A stretch of DNA of 64,000 bases from Rosa chinensis. Lineage: Eukaryota; Streptophyta; Magnoliopsida; Rosales; Rosaceae. Under the pieces are notes generated by a model. That model saw only the letters and a program-made list of their open reading frames with translations. It searched no databases and had not been told where the DNA came from. The stretch covers positions 14,558,001 to 14,622,000 of the forward strand of contig NC_037090.1 in assembly GCF_002994745.2 (NCBI RefSeq). Direction: 5' to 3'. Position 1 is the stretch's first letter, and each line of letters begins with the position of its first letter. Position numbers and translations under genes: made by a program. Shown here in pieces: positions 59,768 through 64,000 of the stretch.

Positions 59768-60900
59768 GGCTCATGTTTTGTTGCAACTGGTCAACAGTCT
59801 CTTTTCTGCGTTGGCGTGGCAGCACCGTTTGGGTGCGGTCGTCGGGGGTGTCCCTTGACTTAACTTCTTTCGAGCGATTGTGGACGAGGAGAGCACCAAC
59901 CTCGTCGCAGGATTCTTTGTGCCTCGTGGTGAGGACTTTTGCTAAGCTTCTTCAAAATCACACAATCAATACTCGACGACGTAGATCGAGCATAGTGAAA
60001 ATCACTGGGAAGTGGGGAGAACTTGCTAAAGCGTGACTTTAGCTTGGCTGGTTTGCGAGGGCGTTACCCTTGCTTGGCTGGTTTGCGAGGGCGTTACCCT
60101 TGCTTGGCTGGTTCTGTAACCGTTGTGGTCAAGGTACTACAGTCGACTCCCGATGAGACTAGGACCGAAGCACGTTGACAGAGGGTTTGGTGGCACTGAC
60201 AGTCGGCTCCTGAGGATTCTGGGACTGGAGTGTGGTCACCGGTAAGAGAAGGAGAGGGGTTTCTCTGGAGAGGCTTGGATAATCGTAGAGATTAATTGAT
60301 GAATTGTGTGTCTTATTACTTCGTCGTAGCCTCTATATATAGGCTACCAGGCCATAGTGGTTGGCCTTAAACAAATCATGATGGGTTTTCCATTTAAGCA
60401 CTAATGGAACCATGATAGGTTTTCTAATTAAGCACTAATGGATTTGTTAGGTTTTCCAATTAAGCACTCATGGAATCATGATAGGTTTTCCAATTAAGCA
60501 CTAAATGGAATCATGATAGGTTTTCCAATTAAGCACTCATGGAATCATGATAGGTTTTCCCTATTGGCCACTAATGGAACCATGATAGGTTTTCCAATTA
60601 AGCACTCATGGAATCATGATAGGTTTTCCAATTAAGCACTAAATGGAATCATGATAGGTTTTCCAATTAAGCACTCATGGAATCATGATAGGTTTTTCCT
60701 ATTGGCCACCACGAAATGTAGTTGAATGTTTCCCCACGTGCATGTAATATTCCTTAATTGAATGGAGTATGAATATTCGCATGGGCGTGCCTTTTGCAGC
60801 TTGCATAATCTTCCATAATTCTGCAGGTAGGCTTTATTTAGCCTCTAAATAATATATTTCGAATTTGTTGACAATATATAGCTTGAGCTATTGACATTGG
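59768..60900 (-). repeat. 5' LTR of Tat element 3 (outer boundary uncertain)
   Basis: Contains, in minus-strand order, a tandem array (60375-60715), a TATA box CTATATATAG at 60333-60342, a transcribed part, a second short tandem repeat at 60045-60117 (36-bp unit with CTTGGCTGGTTTGCGAGG, two full copies and a partial) and the LTR end next to the primer site. No second copy in the window, so the outer end near 60900 is a guess. Confidence 0.6.
60375..60715. repeat. 34-bp tandem array with four-unit higher-order pattern
   Basis: Ten units built on ATGATAGGTTTTCCAATTAAG. Units 3-6 and 7-10 repeat the same series: ending CACTCATGG, CACTAAATGG, CACTCATGG, then the variant CCTATTGGCCAC. This gives a higher-order period of about 136 bp. 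Position upstream of the TATA box fits U3 enhancer-like repeats. Confidence 0.88.
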
Positions 60901-60981
60901 CTCAATTTCTCCAAGACACGCATTGTCAGGCCAAAATGCTCATTTTGAATTCAAACGCCCACTCCAGTTCTCTGAGCATTT

Positions 60982-61363
60982 TTGGAGATTGAGGACAAAT
61001 CATACATGCGGGACAATTGTCCAGAACTTAACTTCCCCACGCCAAATCTGCCAAAGTTTGGGTGCAGAAGTGTTACCTCTTGTGAGGCAATTGTGAATAA
61101 TCTTGAGAAGGTTTTCTCAATCGAACATGGTCTTTGCTACCTTTGTCTCATGCTTTGGAAGCGTAGCTAGTACTTCAGGGAAGCAATTGAGTTCTAATAT
61201 GCTAGATGCATTTGACGGTTCAGTTGTGATTCCAAAAGGACACGTAAACTTTACTACACTTGAGCAGGATGCTCTCCGGAAACAGGCGTGTGACCAAGAA
61301 GAAATGAACCTGCTAAAAGATAGAGGGAAGGGGATAGTTAATCAGGCATACCAAAGCTCCTAA
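60982..61363 (+). other. Unrecognised coding-like fragment
   Basis: Two overlapping frames (60982-61170 and 61103-61363) with balanced composition: NFPTPNLPKFGCRSVTSCEA, then in the other frame NMLDAFDGSVVIPKGHVNF and RKQACDQEEMNLLKDRGKG. They could be one exon broken by an indel near 61110-61160. No family recognised. No clear splice sites checked. Confidence 0.35.
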
Positions 61364-61379
61364 AATGAAAAACAACGTA

Positions 61380-61915
61380 CAGTCAGTAAATAAAAATGAA
61401 TAAATCATTAACCAAATAGAAAGAATTGTGTACATAACACGTAAGTATGATCAGATGGAGATTGTTGATAAGACTTTAAAGTTGGAATTATTTTACATCT
61501 GGCTAACCGCAACAAGCAAGAGAAAACTGACAACGGCATTGTGTAGACACATGAGGGTACAGATGGTTCAAAGCCGAAATTTGTTATATTGATATAGAAT
61601 ATGTTTGAACACCAAGAAAACACTAAAATGACCAAAGCTGTGTATTATCTTCAAAGAAATAAGCAAAAAAAAAAAAAAAGCATAATGAGGGAAGGTATCA
61701 GCTGAAGTTTTACTACCCCAGTCTCTGCAAACAGTTGTTCTCCAGTACGTTGAGTGACATAAGTTCAAGTAATTCCGTAGCCACCTCTTATTCTTGATGC
61801 GTCCAATATATAGCTTCAATTAATTGTCCATCAACCACATCCCTTAGCGTGCTAATGAAAAAGAAGTATTGTCAATTTCGCTGGATTCGAACAAAAGGGA
61901 CGACGATAAACAAAT
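61380..61915. other. AT-rich spacer, nothing seen
   Basis: No coding signal, no tandem structure beyond an A-run at 61664-61678. Confidence 0.5.
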
Positions 61916-62095
61916 TTAGGCTTAGTTTGGGATTGATTCCTGGAGTGCTTTTGGGATTGCTTCTGCTTTTGGGCCAAGAGCATGGTGTTTGGTAAAATCT
62001 TTGAAAGCTGCTTTTAGTTGGAATTGCTTCTCTGTAAAGCCGAAATTGAGAAGCTACAATTTGTAGCTTTTAAAAACTGCTTTGGGAAAACACGG
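61916..62095. mobile_element. Possible hAT-like MITE fragment
   Basis: TTAGGCTTAGTTTGGGATTG followed by TGTTTGGTAAAATCTTTGAAAG and CTGCTTTTAGTTGGAATTGC, typical of small hAT-type elements common in eudicots. A short palindrome AAGCTACAATTTGTAGCTT lies inside (62050-62068). Only one end is recognisable. Confidence 0.4.
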
Positions 62096-62607
62096 AGGAG
62101 CTCTCCACTGTTGTTTAATGAAATTGAACTTCCTACCAATTCTGTCCTCCTCATCTCTCTTTGCCGTCATTATCATTATCATTCCACATCTCCTCCTTCC
62201 TCTTCTTCGGTGCCTGGTTCTCCATCCTCTTCTCTCATATCACCTTCTTCTTCAGCTCGTCGCTGTTGACGTCCTTCAATTCCTGGATTCTCGCCAGCCT
62301 CGCCTCCTTCCTCTGCGTAGACTTTGGGTCTTCTGGGTTATGCTTCTTCTCTGCAGATAGTTAAAGTCCCTGAATTCGATTCAGATAAAACTCCTAGTCT
62401 CCAACCCATGTGGGTCTTCTTCCTCACCAGCTATTAATACCCAATTCCAGTCATTTTTTTCTCTCTATGTTGATTTTCAATCAAAGCTCTCAACTTTGAA
62501 ACCAGCTATTAGTTCCCAATTGTCATCATTTTTCTTCTCTGTTGTTTTTCAATCCAAAGTTTCAGTCTTTAAATCAAAGCTCGCAACTTTGAACCAAAAC
62601 CCACATC

Positions 62608-62804
62608 ATGTCTATTGCTTTGGACAGAAATGGGAATAGTGGGAATGGTATGATCCCACGGTCCGGGAGGTTCATCCATGGGATGCCTTGTATTTCGATC
62701 TACGACACAAAAGGGTTTGATCAGGATCGTCGTTTGGAGTTGGAGGAGGACTCTAGTAGCTCGAGGTCCTCGTCGGTTGGTAATAACAGTGACGAGTCTA
62801 ATGG
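62608..62804 (+). CDS. OXS3-like protein, first exon
   Basis: Starts MSIALDRNGNSGNGM after a CT-rich leader (62150-62600). It contains SGRFIHGMPCISIYDTKGF and a serine-rich SSRSSSVGNNSDESNG end, resembling plant OXIDATIVE STRESS 3-like proteins with their SSSIGxNSD motif. These are small nuclear proteins linked to stress tolerance. ATGG at 62801-62804 is followed by GTAATC, a usable donor. Without splicing the frame ends at 62808. No second exon was found before 64000, so the gene either continues outside or is a fragment. The same leader also holds other open frames that I reject. Confidence 0.55.
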
Positions 62805-63320
62805 GTAATCTTGAGATAGGGGTAATCTTGATTCCTCAGTACAGACAGTACTCTCTTTTTCGATTTTTTGGTGATATTGTTTGAAGCTATACATATCAAA
62901 TGTTTGTCAAATTGCCTAGCTTAGCATGCATGAACTTCCCCAGTCTGGTTTCTTTCTCTTTGTATTTTAATTTGATTCCTTTTTTGAACTATGAAATCGT
63001 CTGCTTTGGTTGTGAAGATTATTCCCAGCATTTTCAATTGATTGGAGCCATTACTTTCTTATTGTTCCTCTGATCGAGTTCTTGAATCAATATGTATTTA
63101 TATTTTCTGCACTATTTGCTTGGATATATTGTGGTTTTCTGCTTCCTTGTGCTGACACATGCACAAAACTCACACACAAAAAACATGAATATTGGAATAC
63201 ATATTTTGTTTTTGTACAATAATGATGAATGTACTCTGTATTGTATTCTATTAGAAAGAGGGCATATGTTATTTGGTTATTTGGTTTGGCATCTTTCAAG
63301 CTCTTATGTCGTAATTCAAT
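62805..63320 (+). other. Possible intron or 3' flank of the OXS3-like exon
   Basis: AT-rich, T-rich on the + strand as in plant introns. No coding signal. Confidence 0.35.
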
Positions 63321-63324
63321 TGGT

Positions 63325-63575
63325 TATTTCTAAGGTTGCCTTTTCCCAATCTATTCTCAGCGTCCTTATTTCATCCTCTTTAGATGCTATGGTATTTTTC
63401 AGTGTCCTATTTTCCTGAATCATGCCTTGTAATTTTTCATCAAGTTCAAACTGAAGGGTAGCAACCTCTTCCTGTAAATGTAGAATTGTCTTGCCATCTC
63501 CATCTCAACCATGTTCACCAGCTCACTTGATGCAGTTTTATTGAGTTTTAATCCATCTATAAAGATTGGTTTAGT
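63325..63575 (-). pseudogene. KIN-12-like kinesin coiled-coil fragment
   Basis: The minus strand reads DGLKLNKTASSELVNMVEME, then after an indel near 63500 TILHLQEEVATLQFELDEKL, GMIQENRTLKNTIASKEDEI and LRIDWEKATLEITN, closing with TGA at about 63325. The L-x-x-L heptads and the DWEKATLELT-type block are those of the C-terminal stalk of plant KIN-12 (phragmoplast) kinesins, from memory. At least one indel, so a gene fragment. The motor domain is not in the window. Confidence 0.55.
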
Positions 63576-64000
63576 TTGTGAACAGGTCTAATCATTACAC
63601 TAGTCTGAGGTCTGGATCCTCCCTGTATATGTTATAGATCAAGTGCCTTTTATGTGTGGTGAAAGCTGGTCCAATAGGCTACCGCCTTACAATTCTCTTC
63701 CCTTTCTTTTCAAAGCGCTGTATAATTTCGGTATTAAAATTTTGGTTTATGATTATGAAGTACTAGCTTGCGGTTGAATCTTAAAATTGAATTGGCACAA
63801 ATTTGATTTGGTCTCTGGTTCTGTTTCCATGCTTTGAAAGAAATATTCCAGTCTTATCGACTTTCTTTGCTTTTCCTGATCAGTATTGTTCTATTTTGTG
63901 TTATAGGTTAAGAAAGACTCATCATACTTGATAAACTATAGAGATGTCTATTTGTTACCTAAGTTCTTTATGCTTTGATTATACATTTGTTATGAAGAAT
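63576..64000. other. AT-rich end of window, nothing seen
   Basis: No gene, RNA or repeat recognised. Could belong to an intron of either neighbouring fragment. Confidence 0.45.

Larger units (their letters stand above)
53192..60900 (-). mobile_element. Ogre-like Tat element (Tat element 3), 5' part
   Basis: Reads from the right: LTR (about 59768 to about 60900), leader and primer site (59735-59767), gag, linker, protease, RT, RNase H and second RNase H. It stops at 53192, where the LTR of Tat element 2 begins, in the middle of the second RNase H / linker (DVDWRIPL). Integrase and 3' LTR are not in the window. RT and protease differ clearly from Tat 1/2 and look like the Ogre group. Stops and frameshifts occur throughout. 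Confidence 0.85.

Noticed and set aside
62018..62364. Three overlapping + strand frames
   Set aside because: CT-rich leader-like DNA upstream of the OXS3-like exon; Ser/Pro/Leu-rich peptides with no motif.

Overview
This is a plant nuclear genome window, from a eudicot. A Rosaceae-like source is only a weak guess from the general look of the genes. Evidence for a plant: a CC-NB-ARC-LRR resistance gene with GT-AG introns, plant-type LTR retrotransposons of the Tat branch of Ty3/gypsy, three CACTA elements, two Mutator-like elements, and plant gene remnants (cyclin A, FAS1, AP2/ERF, Pumilio, IMPDH, CCT-gamma, KIN-12-like kinesin). No operons, rRNA, tRNA genes or CRISPR arrays were seen.

Layout. 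1-2750: non-coding DNA with an old direct duplication and a perfect 18-bp hairpin. 2763-3540 (-): intron-containing cyclin A pseudogene. 3724-13052 (-): one NLR gene, two main exons split by a 5.4-kb intron. That intron holds a Tourist-like MITE, a LINE tail and two MULEs, each of which carries pieces of a host gene (AP2/ERF; FAS1). A one-base insertion near the LRR end truncates the protein. 13777-14010: short tandem repeat. 14297-28548 (+): Tat element 1, decayed and lacking a 3' LTR, its integrase split by CACTA-1 (20374-26995). CACTA-1 carries fragments of at least four or five unrelated host genes. 28549-30170: unclassified DNA. 30572-35228: CACTA-3, non-coding. 35492-36658 (+): LINE ORF1 remnant. 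36659-53191 (-): Tat element 2, with two 516-bp LTRs, gag, protease, RT, two RNase H domains and integrase. Its integrase is split by CACTA-2 (43068-47802). It also has a spliced antisense gene and a 60-bp tandem array in its 3' region. 53192-~60900 (-): an Ogre-like Tat element that borders the right end of element 2. 60900-64000: an unrecognised fragment, an OXS3-like first exon (+) and a KIN-12-like kinesin pseudo-exon (-).

How the parts relate. Only the NLR gene and perhaps the OXS3-like exon look like host genes in place, and the NLR is damaged. Everything else is nested mobile DNA. Insertion order can be read directly: each CACTA lies inside an integrase reading frame that resumes after it, with 3-bp target duplications (GCC, TGG). 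Both MULEs have 8-9-bp duplications. Tat element 2 has two LTRs about 97% alike but no target duplication, and its two flanks come from different element types. This points to recombination or deletion after insertion.
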